NCBI GenBank assembly: GCA_003075315.1
Contig: QDFQ01000010.1
Location: 1-51,972, forward strand
Direction of reading: 5' to 3'
Source of the DNA: Arthrobacter sp. TPD3018
GTDB taxonomy: Bacteria; Pseudomonadota; Alphaproteobacteria; Sphingomonadales; Sphingomonadaceae
DNA: 51,972 bases
Numbering within the stretch: position 1 is the stretch's first letter; each line of letters starts with the position of its first letter. Positions 8,757 to 16,955 of the stretch are shown piece by piece. The notes under the pieces are model-generated. The model saw only the letters and a list, made by a program, of their open reading frames with translations. It did not search any database and was not told where the DNA came from. A program made the position numbers and the translations under genes.

Positions 8757-10840
8757 CCGAAACCCGGCCCATCCCCGCCGTCCGTCTCGTTACCGGCCAG
8801 ACCGGGGCGTCCTCAAGCGCCAACGAACTGGGTATGCGCCCCATGCAGGCGCGCGCCTATGCGCATCGCGGCGAGCAGTATCTGCTGATCAAGTCGCCGC
8901 CCGCGTCGGGCAAATCGCGCGCGCTGATGTTCATCGCGCTCGACAAGCTGCAAAACCAGGGCGTCAAACAGGCGATCATTGTGGTCCCGGAGCGCTCGAT
9001 CGGCGGCAGCTTCGCCGACGAGCCTTTGTCGGCGCACGGTTTCTGGGCCGACTGGACGGTGAAGCCGCACTGGAACCTGTGCAACACGCCCGGTGCGGAC
9101 GATGTGAAGGTCGCCAAGTCGAAGGTGAAGGCGGTCGGCGAGTTTCTGGCCTCGGACGACACAGTGCTGGTCTGCACCCACGCCACCTTCCGCTTCGCGG
9201 TCGACGAGCTTGGGATAGAGGCGTTCGACGGGCGGCTGATCGCGGTGGACGAGTTCCACCACGTCTCGGCGAACCCGGAGAACCGGCTGGGCGCGCAGTT
9301 GGGCAAGCTGATCGCGCGCGACAAGGTGCATCTGGTCGCGATGACCGGCAGCTATTTCCGCGGCGACGCGGTCGCGGTGCTGTCGGCGGACGACGAGGCG
9401 AAGTTCACCACCGTCACCTACACCTATTACGAGCAGCTGAACCGCTATCGGTATCTGAAGACGCTTGATATCGCCTACAGCTTCTACACGGGGCGCTATA
9501 TCGACAAGATCAACGATCTGCTCGATCCGGCGGCGAAGACGATCGTCCACATCCCCAGCGTCAACAGCCGGGAAAGCACCAAAGACAAGCATCGCGAGGT
9601 CGAGGAGATTATGGATCACCTCGGCACCTGGAAGGGCACCGACGCGCAAACCGGCTTCCATCTGATCGAGACATCGGCGGGCGCGACGATCAAGGTCGCC
9701 GATCTGGTCGATGACGATCCCGCCAAGCGCGACCGCGTGGCGGCGGCCTTGAAAAGCCCGGAGGCGCGGAGCAACCGCGACCATGTCGACGTCATCATCG
9801 CGCTGGGCATGGCGAAGGAGGGCTTCGACTGGATCTGGTGCGAGCACGCGCTGACCGTCGGCTATCGCTCCAGCCTGACCGAGATCATCCAGATCATCGG
9901 CCGCGCGACCCGCGACGCGCCGGGCAAGACAGTCGCACGCTTCACCAACCTTATCGCCGAGCCGGCCGCCGCCGATGACGTGGTCGCCGAGGCGGTCAAC
10001 GACACGCTGAAGGCGATCGCCGCCAGCCTGTTGATGGAGCAGGTGCTGGCGCCGCGCTTCGAGTTCACGCCGAAGGACGTCGGGCCGAAGGACGGGTTCG
10101 TTTATGGTCCCGACGGGTACGTCGAGGGCCGCACCAATGTCGGGTGGAACGAAGAGCGCGGCCAGTTCCACTTCGAGTTGAAGGATCTGGTGCTGCCCAG
10201 CTCGACCGAGGGCAAGCGCATCTGCGCCGAGGACATCAACGAGGTCATCACCAGCTTCATCCAGGACAAGCAGGCGATCGAACGCGGCCTGTTCGACTCC
10301 GAAGTGGTCCCGGAGGAACTGACCCAGGTCCGCATGGGCAAGATCGTCCGCGACCGCTATCCCGACCTCAGCGAAACCGATCAGGAGGCGATCCGCCAGC
10401 ACGCCATCGCCGCGCTCAACATCACCCAGCAGGCGGCGAAGATCGTCACCGAGACGGCGAGTGATGACGGGAGCGGCGAGCTGAAGGCGAACACCTCGTT
10501 CGTCGACGGCGTGCGTAAATTCATGAACGTGCGCGAGCTCGACATCGACCTGATCGACCGCATCAACCCGTTCGATGCCGCGCAGGCGATCATCGCCAAG
10601 GCGATGAACGAGAACACGCTGCGCCAGGTTCAGGCCGCGATCTCGGCGCGCAAGACCACGCTGACGGAGGAGGAGGCGCGCGCCTTCGCGATCCGCGCCG
10701 TCCAGTGGAAACGCGAACGCGGCCGCGCGCCCGAGGCGACATCGCAGGACCCGTGGGAGCGCCAACTGGCGGAAGGCGTCGCCGCCTTCGCCCGCTTCCG
10801 CGCCAAGGCCCAGGCAGCGGGGGCCGCCGCCCATGGCTGA
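8753..10840 (+). CDS. SF2 (DEAD/DEAH-like) helicase/translocase
   Basis: A protein of about 695 residues. I prefer the GTG at 8753 because it overlaps the previous stop (GTGA); GTG 8741 is an alternative. Motifs: Walker A SPPASGKS (48-55), Walker B VDEFHH (D166, E167), motif III MTGSYFRGD, and motif VI QIIGRATRD (380-388) with the arginine finger. These are the marks of restriction-system type SF2 enzymes that move on duplex DNA. The C-terminal third (from about residue 430) has no recognised domain. It lies between two GIY-YIG-like genes and overlaps the next gene by 8 bases, so it is probably the motor of this four-gene system. Confidence 0.85.
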   Translation: MTETRPIPAVRLVTGQTGASSSANELGMRPMQARAYAHRGEQYLLIKSPPASGKSRALMFIALDKLQNQGVKQAIIVVPERSIGGSFADEPLSAHGFWADWTVKPHWNLCNTPGADDVKVAKSKVKAVGEFLASDDTVLVCTHATFRFAVDELGIEAFDGRLIAVDEFHHVSANPENRLGAQLGKLIARDKVHLVAMTGSYFRGDAVAVLSADDEAKFTTVTYTYYEQLNRYRYLKTLDIAYSFYTGRYIDKINDLLDPAAKTIVHIPSVNSRESTKDKHREVEEIMDHLGTWKGTDAQTGFHLIETSAGATIKVADLVDDDPAKRDRVAAALKSPEARSNRDHVDVIIALGMAKEGFDWIWCEHALTVGYRSSLTEIIQIIGRATRDAPGKTVARFTNLIAEPAAADDVVAEAVNDTLKAIAASLLMEQVLAPRFEFTPKDVGPKDGFVYGPDGYVEGRTNVGWNEERGQFHFELKDLVLPSSTEGKRICAEDINEVITSFIQDKQAIERGLFDSEVVPEELTQVRMGKIVRDRYPDLSETDQEAIRQHAIAALNITQQAAKIVTETASDDGSGELKANTSFVDGVRKFMNVRELDIDLIDRINPFDAAQAIIAKAMNENTLRQVQAAISARKTTLTEEEARAFAIRAVQWKRERGRAPEATSQDPWERQLAEGVAAFARFRAKAQAAGAAAHG

Positions 10841-12029
10841 AATGACCGACGATGACATCCTCGCCGAACTGGGCGTCGACCTCACGCCCAAGAAGGTCCG
10901 CGCCCGCACCCCGCGTGAGGAACGGATCATCGCCGGCTTCGAGGATATCGTCCGCTTCCGCGAGGAACATGGCCGCGTGCCGCAGCATGGCGAGGGCCGT
11001 GATATCTTCGAGCGGCTCTACGCCGTGCGCCTCGACCGGCTCCGCGCACAAGCCGACTGCCGCGAACTGCTGGCGGATATGGATGTCCACGGCCTGCTGG
11101 ACGACGCGACCGATGCCGATGCGATCGACGATCTCGACGACAGCGCACTGCTGGCCGAACTGGGAATCGAAGCCGACGCGTCGAACGACATCACCCAGCT
11201 GCGCAACGTCCGCTCCAATGCCGATCGCCAAGCCGCCGAGGAGGTCGCCAGCGCCAAACGCTGCGCCGACTTCGCGACCTTCAAGCCACTGTTCGACCAG
11301 GTCCAGGCCGATCTCGACGCAGGCGTACGCACCACGCGGCCCTTCGTCCGCGACCTTGGCATGTCAAAGGCCGATATCAAGCAGGGCGAATTCTTCATCG
11401 TCGGCGGCCAGCTGGCCTATGTGGCCGAGGTGGGCGAAGCGATCGCGGCACCCAATGGCGAAACCGATGCCCGCCTGCGCGTCGTCTATTCCAACGGCAC
11501 CGAGAGCGACCTGCTGCTCCGCTCGCTCCAACGCGCGCTATACAAGGACGAGGGCGGCCGCCGGATCACCGAACCGACCGCCGGGCCGCTGTTCGACAGC
11601 ACCACAAAGGCGGACGTCGAACCCGACCACCTGCCGACCGGCACGCTCTACGTCCTGCGCAGCCGTTCGACGCACCCGACCATCGCCGGGCACCGGGACC
11701 TCGTCCACAAAATCGGGATCACCGGTGGATCGGTCGAGGCGCGCATCGCTGGCGCGGTCGACGACGCCACCTATCTCCTCGCCGGTGTGGACGTGGTCGC
11801 CACCTATAAGCTGTACGAAGTCCACCGTTCCCGCCTAGAAGCACTGATCCACCGCGTCCTCGACCCCGTCCGTTTCGATGTCGAAATTCTGGACCGCTTT
11901 GGCAAAGCAGTTCGCCCGCGAGAGTGGTTCCTGGTGCCGCTGCACGTCGTCGACGAAATTGTCGACCGCATCGCCGACGGAACGCTGGCCGGAATGACCT
12001 ATGATCCTAAGGCTGCGGCTTTGGTCTAG
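10833..12029 (+). CDS. GIY-YIG nuclease family protein with N-terminal helical region
   Basis: A protein of 398 residues whose start lies inside the last codons of the helicase gene. The C-terminal domain has the T5orf172/MUG113-type GIY-YIG pattern: GTLYVLRS (270-277), VHKIGIT (291-297), an Arg (VEARI) and E336 with H340 (RLEALIHRVL). The first 250 residues are acidic and helical, with a repeated ELGV/ELGI segment near residues 10 and 110, perhaps a protein-binding module. I infer that this is the main DNA-cleaving subunit of the methyltransferase-helicase system. It is the last gene on the plus strand; the next gene is tail-to-tail 113 bp away and no clear terminator is visible. Confidence 0.75.
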   Translation: MAEMTDDDILAELGVDLTPKKVRARTPREERIIAGFEDIVRFREEHGRVPQHGEGRDIFERLYAVRLDRLRAQADCRELLADMDVHGLLDDATDADAIDDLDDSALLAELGIEADASNDITQLRNVRSNADRQAAEEVASAKRCADFATFKPLFDQVQADLDAGVRTTRPFVRDLGMSKADIKQGEFFIVGGQLAYVAEVGEAIAAPNGETDARLRVVYSNGTESDLLLRSLQRALYKDEGGRRITEPTAGPLFDSTTKADVEPDHLPTGTLYVLRSRSTHPTIAGHRDLVHKIGITGGSVEARIAGAVDDATYLLAGVDVVATYKLYEVHRSRLEALIHRVLDPVRFDVEILDRFGKAVRPREWFLVPLHVVDEIVDRIADGTLAGMTYDPKAAALV

Positions 12030-12142
12030 CTGAACACTCACGGCGGTCTGCGCAACGATTGAGTCATCATGTAGCGCGGCTCATGGCGTTAAACCGACGT
12101 AGTGACATTCGGCTTATGAGACTTGGTCGCCACCTCGGCTAT

Positions 12143-13051
12143 TCATTCATACATCGGGGAGCCGATCAGGCAACGATCGGGAGTGCTGAGTTGGTCGTCC
12201 AGTTCGGTCTCTGTGCAGATCAAAATGACCGCCCCCTCCTTTCGGAGGGCATTAGCTCGACGATGCTGGGCATGGGCAGTGACGAAGCGGCCGAAGGGCT
12301 GATCCTCGCTGATCACCAGCCGGGTTGTGCTGAGGCCGACAACCGCCATGATGCGCGCGCCCGCACCGGCCAGTCGGCGCGCAAGCGGGCCGTCACGACT
12401 CGCGCCGAGGATGACGATGCGCTCGCCCTTCAGCGGTCCGTCCGGCGCGGGCGGCGGCGCCTTGGCGCGGGGCGGGTTGCTGGGGGAAAGCCAGCCGGCA
12501 AGGTCCATGCCCGTATGCTCCATGGCGCGCACGATCACCAGGCCGGCCGCCCGCGCATCGCTCAGCGCGTCATGATGCTTGTGCGGCAAGCCGAGGAAGT
12601 GCGTCAGCACGTTAAGCCGGTGGCTCTGCAGATCGGGCCATGCCCGCTTCGCCACGTGCACGCTGTCGAGCCATGTCGCCTCAATCGGATCGCGCCGATG
12701 GATCAGACAGGCCGCGGCCAGCGCACGCTTGTCGAACAATGAATGCGCGACGGTGATCCGGCCGGACAGATGGCCTGCGATGATCGCATGGGCGTCAGCG
12801 AAGGTCGGTGCGCCGATCACATGATAGGCAGTTATGCCGTGGATGCGCGTGTTGAACGACGAGAAGCGGTCGCAGGGATCGAGCAGCGTCTCATAGGCGA
12901 AGGTCTCGCGACCGTCCTTGAAGCCGACGATCCCGATCTGGCAGATGCTGCTCACCTGCGAGCAGGATGTCTCGACGTCGACGACGACGAAGTCGGGTGC
13001 GTCGATGCCGCCGGCCTGCTCCGTCACGGGTCTGCCCGCCACGCCGGTCAT
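12143..13051 (-). CDS. DnaQ-like 3'-5' exonuclease with C-terminal BRCT domain
   Basis: A protein of 302 residues starting at ATG 13051, which overlaps the alkB stop (ATGA). Exonuclease motifs are VVVDVETS (D25, E27), AHSLFDKRAL (D107) and HDALSDARA (H160, D165), that is, the DEDDh type. Residues about 206-288 form a BRCT-like domain beginning PLKGERIVILG. Exonuclease-BRCT fusions resemble polymerase III epsilon-like proteins but act apart from the replicase. Its place at the end of the dinB-alkB operon, behind a LexA box, suggests a role in damage processing or in editing after translesion synthesis. Confidence 0.85.
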   Translation of the reverse strand: MTGVAGRPVTEQAGGIDAPDFVVVDVETSCSQVSSICQIGIVGFKDGRETFAYETLLDPCDRFSSFNTRIHGITAYHVIGAPTFADAHAIIAGHLSGRITVAHSLFDKRALAAACLIHRRDPIEATWLDSVHVAKRAWPDLQSHRLNVLTHFLGLPHKHHDALSDARAAGLVIVRAMEHTGMDLAGWLSPSNPPRAKAPPPAPDGPLKGERIVILGASRDGPLARRLAGAGARIMAVVGLSTTRLVISEDQPFGRFVTAHAQHRRANALRKEGAVILICTETELDDQLSTPDRCLIGSPMYE

Positions 13052-13611
13052 CGCTTGTCTGCCAGGCTGCGGAAGGTGATTGACCAGCGCGGCCGTTCCA
13101 TCGGTGCGATGCTGTGCTCCCATTCGTATCGCGCCGGCCCGGTCATATGATAGCCGCCGCGCGGTTCGAGCGGCACCGAGACGCGGTCGAACCCGTCGCC
13201 GCGTCGGCGTCGGAAGCGCATGGTAGCGGGCTCGCCGAGCGACAGACCAACGACATGGCCGTAGATCGGCCGGTCGCGGTGCCAGCCGATCCCCGCGCCC
13301 GGATCGTAGCGGATCAGTAGCGCCTGGATCAGCACTGCCGGCGCCAACCCGGCGAACCCGGCCGCGCGGTCGCGGATGGGAAGCAGCCAGTCCGGCATCG
13401 GCGGGGCGTCCTTGGGGCGGCCCACCTCAAAATCGTAGCTCCAGCCGAAGGAGGTCGTCAGCCGCTTGCCCGTCCAGCCCTGGAACCGGAACGGCATCAG
13501 ATCGGTGGCATCGATCCGCTCGATCAGCAGGCGTTCCTCCTCGGCGCTGATCAGCGATGCTCGCTGCGCCAGCCCCGGCAGCAGCGGCGTGTCGAACAGG
13601 TCCAGCATCAT
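13048..13611 (-). CDS. alkB: AlkB-like Fe(II)/2-oxoglutarate dioxygenase
   Basis: A protein of 187 residues. It starts at ATG 13611, overlapping the dinB stop (ATGA). Iron ligands are H112 and D114 (WHRD) and H166 (EHSI). R175 and R181 of RWSITFR bind 2-oxoglutarate and substrate, as in AlkB. AlkB-family enzymes remove 1-methyladenine and 3-methylcytosine from DNA by oxidation. The length is near that of the short AlkB2/3-like group. It shares the LexA-controlled transcript with dinB, linking direct alkylation reversal with translesion synthesis. Confidence 0.88.
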   Translation of the reverse strand: MMLDLFDTPLLPGLAQRASLISAEEERLLIERIDATDLMPFRFQGWTGKRLTTSFGWSYDFEVGRPKDAPPMPDWLLPIRDRAAGFAGLAPAVLIQALLIRYDPGAGIGWHRDRPIYGHVVGLSLGEPATMRFRRRRGDGFDRVSVPLEPRGGYHMTGPARYEWEHSIAPMERPRWSITFRSLADKR

Positions 13612-14690
13612 GCCGCCGCCTTGACGAAGATCGGCAGCTCGTCGGTGGGATCGGTCGTCACCTCGGCGAAATTGGACACCGTCACGCCGACTAGCCGGAT
13701 GCCCTTCTGCGTCGGCAGCACCGACCGGATCAGCGCCAGTGCGGCGCCGTGCAGCGCATCGCGGCTGGCGACCGCCACGGGCTGGCTGCGGCGCCGGGTG
13801 ATCTGGTGGAAGTCGGCATATTTCACCTTCACCGTCACGGTACGGCCGAACGCCTGGCGGCGCTCGCACCAATGCCAGACGTCGTCCGCCATCTTGAGCA
13901 CGCCGGCCTCGATCTCCGCCGCTTGCATCAGGTCGCGGTCGAAGGTCGTCTCCGATCCGGAAGACTTGCGCACACGATTGGGATTGACCGGGCGGTCGTC
14001 CTCACCGCGCGCGATGGCGTGATACCATTCGGCAGCGCTGCCGAAATGCTGCTGCAGGAAGGCCGGCGACTTGGCCTTGAGATCGGCGCCCGTCTCGATC
14101 CCGAGCCGCTTCATCTTCTCCGCGGTTACCGGCCCGACCCCGTGAAAGCGGCTGACCGGCAGCGTCTCGACCCAGGCCGCCCCCATCTCCGGCGTCACCG
14201 CGAACTGGCCGTTGGGCTTGCGATGATCAGAGGCGAGCTTGGCGAGGAACTTGTTGTACGAGACGCCCGCCGATGCGGTCAGCCCGGTTGCGGCCAGAAT
14301 GTCGGCGCGAATCGCCTTGGCTGTCAGCCAGGCGGTCTCCAGCCCGCGCTTGTTCGCGGTGACGTCGAGATACGCCTCGTCGAGCGAAAGCGGCTGGATC
14401 AGGTCGGTGTAGCGCGCGAACACCGCATGGATCTGGCGCGACACGTCGCGATACACCTCGAAGCGCGGCGGCACGAAGACGAGGTCGGGGCAGCGGCGCA
14501 GCGCGGTGACCGACGGCAGCGCGGATCGGACGCCGAACGCCCTCGCCTCGTAACTGGCGGCGGCGACGACGCCGCGCGCGGCAGCATGACCGACCGCGAC
14601 CGGCTTGCCGCGCAGCGACGGATCGTCGCGCTGCTCCACCGACGCGAAGAAGGCGTCCATGTCGACGTGGATGATCTTGCGCACCGCCAT
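13608..14690 (-). CDS. dinB: DNA polymerase IV, Y-family translesion polymerase
   Basis: The protein of 360 residues begins MAVRKIIHVDMDAFF; an upstream in-frame extension to 14780 would carry non-conserved residues and include the LexA box, so I reject it. Catalytic acids are D10 (HVDMDAFF) and D104-E105 (LSLDEAY). The C-terminus ends with DELPIF, a probable beta-clamp-binding motif. It copies past lesions with low fidelity. The LexA box at 14711-14725 lies 21 bp before the start. It leads the dinB-alkB-exonuclease operon, all joined by ATGA overlaps. Confidence 0.93.
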   Translation of the reverse strand: MAVRKIIHVDMDAFFASVEQRDDPSLRGKPVAVGHAAARGVVAAASYEARAFGVRSALPSVTALRRCPDLVFVPPRFEVYRDVSRQIHAVFARYTDLIQPLSLDEAYLDVTANKRGLETAWLTAKAIRADILAATGLTASAGVSYNKFLAKLASDHRKPNGQFAVTPEMGAAWVETLPVSRFHGVGPVTAEKMKRLGIETGADLKAKSPAFLQQHFGSAAEWYHAIARGEDDRPVNPNRVRKSSGSETTFDRDLMQAAEIEAGVLKMADDVWHWCERRQAFGRTVTVKVKYADFHQITRRRSQPVAVASRDALHGAALALIRSVLPTQKGIRLVGVTVSNFAEVTTDPTDELPIFVKAAA

Positions 14691-14710
14691 GGCGCCTTCT
14701 ACCGCAGGCG

Positions 14711-14725
14711 GAACGGATTGGGAAC
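14711..14725. promoter_or_regulatory. LexA box, GAAC-N7-GAAC
   Basis: The sequence GAACGGATTGGGAAC is a perfect alphaproteobacterial LexA direct repeat (GTTC-N7-GTTC on the other strand). It lies 21 bp before dinB on the minus strand and about 99 bp before the DUF427 gene on the plus strand. It would put the dinB-alkB-exonuclease operon, and perhaps DUF427, under SOS control. Confidence 0.85.
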
Positions 14726-14823
14726 ATCCTGTTGGGTGCGCTGGGGAATATGGCATCGGGGCGCACACCGGCTTGACCATGCCGCCGCCCCGCCCAACCT
14801 TTACCGTTCAAAGGAGACGCACG

Positions 14824-15105
14824 ATGGTCGAGGCACGGTGGAACGGCGCGGTGATCGCGAGGAGCGACGATACCGTGGTGGTCGAGGGCAACCACTATTT
14901 CCCCGCGAATTCGGTCGACCCTTCGGTCCTGCGGCCGAGCGCCACGACGTCGGTCTGCCCGTGGAAGGGCACGGCGCATTACTACAGCCTGGACGTCGAT
15001 GGCGCCGAAAATGCCGACGCCGCCTGGTTCTATCCCGACCCGAAGCCCGAAGCGGAGGCGGTTCGAGACCGGGTCGCGTTCTGGAAAGGCGTGACGGTCA
15101 GCTGA
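14824..15105 (+). CDS. DUF427 family protein
   Basis: A protein of 93 residues. The start at 14824 follows AAGGAG. It matches the small DUF427 fold, with the family's typical elements: a strand followed by VVVEGNHYFPANSVD, and a CPWKGTAHYYSL segment. The biochemical role of DUF427 proteins is not settled. It is divergent from dinB across a 133-bp spacer holding a LexA box. Its end overlaps the tail of the SRAP gene by 8 bases on the opposite strand, so the locus is very compact. Confidence 0.85.
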   Translation: MVEARWNGAVIARSDDTVVVEGNHYFPANSVDPSVLRPSATTSVCPWKGTAHYYSLDVDGAENADAAWFYPDPKPEAEAVRDRVAFWKGVTVS

Positions 15106-15724
15106 CGCCCATCAGCTGCGATGGATATGCCGTCAGCAGTCCCACCGCCTCCTCGACGGGCGCGGTCAGCCAGCGTTGCTGATCCTCGGCCAGCAGGATG
15201 ACGGGCATCGCCTTGGGATGCTTGGGCGCGACCAGCGGATTGGGCTCGGTGGTGCAGAAGGCGTAGACGCGGTCGTGGTCCTGATCGAACTTCCACAGGC
15301 CGGCGAAACACGGTGTCTCCTGATCCGCGACGGTGAACCACCAATTGGTGTCGCCGGGCCCCTGCCGGTCGGCCACGGCCTTGGGCTCGGCAAAGCGGGT
15401 GAAGGGCACGAGGCAGCGGTGCTCGGCCTTCAGCAACCACGGCTTCCACATGTTGCTCTGCATATTCCGCGCGTTCGTCCACCAGTCGTAAAGGAACGGC
15501 AGTTCGCCCTCCCGCGCCGGTCGCTTGCGGGGTTTGCGGGTCGGAAAGCCCCAACGCATCGTGCTGAGCACGCGTTGTCCGTCCTCCTGCCGTACGACGA
15601 AGCCAGGCTTGCCGGGGGCGGCGTAATCCTTCTGGACCGGCAGGGTGTTGGCTGGATCCTCGACGGCGGCCAGCGCATCGAAATAGCCGCGCGGGTCGAC
15701 CTTCAGGTTATAAAGATTGCACAT
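15098..15724 (-). CDS. SRAP (SOS response-associated peptidase), YedK/HMCES-like
   Basis: A protein of 208 residues that begins MCNLYNL. The initiator Met is removed so that Cys2 becomes N-terminal, the residue that forms a thiazolidine bond with abasic sites in single-stranded DNA in this family. Other family residues are the Asn/Arg block (WTNARNM), CLVPFTRFAEP with the conserved acid, and HPKAMPVIL with the catalytic His. It shields abasic sites at stalled forks. The gene follows a zinc-ribbon gene by 12 bp and both are transcribed away from the LexA box at 16161. Confidence 0.92.
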   Translation of the reverse strand: MCNLYNLKVDPRGYFDALAAVEDPANTLPVQKDYAAPGKPGFVVRQEDGQRVLSTMRWGFPTRKPRKRPAREGELPFLYDWWTNARNMQSNMWKPWLLKAEHRCLVPFTRFAEPKAVADRQGPGDTNWWFTVADQETPCFAGLWKFDQDHDRVYAFCTTEPNPLVAPKHPKAMPVILLAEDQQRWLTAPVEEAVGLLTAYPSQLMGVS

Positions 15725-15736
15725 TCTACCGTTCGA

Positions 15737-16117
15737 TCACGAGCGATAGCGCGAAACAAGCCTCTTCCAGGTCGCGGCGTCGGGATAGGGCAGCGGGTCG
15801 CCGGTCGGCGGATCGCGACCCACAGTGATCCGCGGTCGTGCCTTAAGGCCGTCACGGGCCCGGCACGCCGAGCAATGCAGCCTTCCGCAAACCGCAGACA
15901 ACATGTCCTCCCAGCCACGTCGATGGAACAGCCACCATAGCGGCACGGCGTCGAGAATGCGGACGTGGCCGCATTCGGGACAGGTGAGCCGCAGCGTCCG
16001 CTTATGCAGTGCGCACTGTTCGAGCGTCCGGAGGCGGCGGCCGACATGATCATAGCCGCTGCCGGACGAGGCATAGCGCGTGTTGTCAGCCGGGCGTTCT
16101 CCCGCTGTTCGATTCAT
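15737..16117 (-). CDS. Unknown small zinc-ribbon protein
   Basis: A protein of 126 residues starting at ATG 16117; longer in-frame versions would run across the LexA box and into imuA, so I reject them. Two paired Cys motifs (TCPECGH near residue 46 and LHCSACRA near residue 78) suggest a zinc ribbon. A VPLWWLFHRRGWED segment between them may be a recognition helix. I do not recognise the family. It is the first gene of the zinc-ribbon-SRAP operon, divergent from imuA across a shared LexA box, so it is probably SOS-induced. Confidence 0.7.
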   Translation of the reverse strand: MNRTAGERPADNTRYASSGSGYDHVGRRLRTLEQCALHKRTLRLTCPECGHVRILDAVPLWWLFHRRGWEDMLSAVCGRLHCSACRARDGLKARPRITVGRDPPTGDPLPYPDAATWKRLVSRYRS

Positions 16118-16160
16118 CGATTCGGCTCCGCAACGCCTTGACCCTTTAACAAGAAATGCG

Positions 16161-16175
16161 GAACATAAAGCGAAC
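16161..16175. promoter_or_regulatory. LexA box between imuA and the zinc-ribbon/SRAP operon
   Basis: GAACATAAAGCGAAC is a perfect GAAC-N7-GAAC direct repeat. It lies 15 bp before the imuA start and 43 bp before the divergent zinc-ribbon start. A single LexA dimer here could silence both directions. Confidence 0.9.
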
Positions 16176-16190
16176 ATGTGAGTCGCTGCC

Positions 16191-16955
16191 ATGATGTCCG
16201 CTGCCCTTCGCCGCCAAGAAGCCGGGGCGCTCCTGCGAGAGTGCAGCGATGCTGCGCGCGCGGACGACACGGCCATTCTGCCCTTCGGGATCGAGGCGAT
16301 GGACGGACGACTGGCGGCGGGGGGCCTAGCCCTGAACGGGCTGCACGAGGTGTCGCCGGCGTCATCGACGCTGACCGACGACGCGGCCGCGACACTCTTT
16401 GCGGTGGGCATCGCCGCGCGCGCCGCCGCCGGTCGAGGCCGACGCGTGCTGTGGGCGGTGACCCGTTTCGACCTCTACGCACCGGGGCTGGAACAGGCAG
16501 GGCTCGATCCCGCGACGCTGCTGTTCGTCGAGGTTCGCGAGGACAAGGAGGTGCTCGCCGTCATGGAGGATGCGCTACGCCACGGCGGGCTCGCCGCCGT
16601 CGTCGGCGAGGTGAAGCGCGCGGACATGGTCGCCAGTCGCCGGCTCCAGCTTGCCGCCATGACCGGCGCGACGCCCGCCCTGCTGTCGCGGCGCTGGCGG
16701 CGCCAGGCCATCGACCCGCTGACCGAACTCTCCGCCGCGATGACGCGCTGGCGGATCGCCTGCGCGCCGTCCGCCCCCCTGCCCGCGCCGGGGGTCGGCC
16801 GGCCGCGCTGGACCGTCGAGCTCGCCCGCCAGCGCGGCGGGCCGGGCTTCACCCTGGAACTGGAGGCTTGCGATGCCACGGGTCGCCTCGCTCTACCTGC
16901 CGCACCTCGCGATCGAGCGGTTGCGGCGGCTGGAGCGGCCGCGCGCGCTGCCTGA
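16191..16955 (+). CDS. imuA: ImuA, RecA-like mutasome protein
   Basis: A protein of 254 residues beginning at the ATG pair 16191/16194 just after the LexA box. It has the RecA/SulA-like fold typical of ImuA: FGIEAMDGRLAAGGLALNGL near the N-terminus, GRRVLWAV, then LLFVEVREDKEVLAVMEDAL. The Walker A is degenerate, as is usual in ImuA. ImuA works with ImuB and DnaE2 in damage-induced mutagenesis. Its last 28 codons overlap the start of imuB in another frame. Confidence 0.85.
   Translation: MMSAALRRQEAGALLRECSDAARADDTAILPFGIEAMDGRLAAGGLALNGLHEVSPASSTLTDDAAATLFAVGIAARAAAGRGRRVLWAVTRFDLYAPGLEQAGLDPATLLFVEVREDKEVLAVMEDALRHGGLAAVVGEVKRADMVASRRLQLAAMTGATPALLSRRWRRQAIDPLTELSAAMTRWRIACAPSAPLPAPGVGRPRWTVELARQRGGPGFTLELEACDATGRLALPAAPRDRAVAAAGAAARAA

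Noticed and set aside
8813..10930. A 705-codon open frame on the minus strand opposite the helicase gene
   Set aside because: The plus-strand frame has clear helicase motifs and overlapping neighbours. The antisense frame is a by-product of GC-rich codon use and has no recognisable domain.
4885..12029. Assignment to BREX, DISARM or a classic type I system
   Set aside because: No PglZ, BrxC, DrmA/B or HsdS-like protein is present; only methyltransferase, helicase and GIY-YIG parts are seen.
14691..14780. Longer dinB start at 14780
   Set aside because: The extra 30 residues are not conserved and the extension would place the LexA box inside the gene.
15725..15736. Separate LexA box before the SRAP gene
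   Set aside because: GTTC occurs near 15733 but the second half-site is AGCG, so the spacing rule fails; SRAP is probably expressed from the box at 16161.
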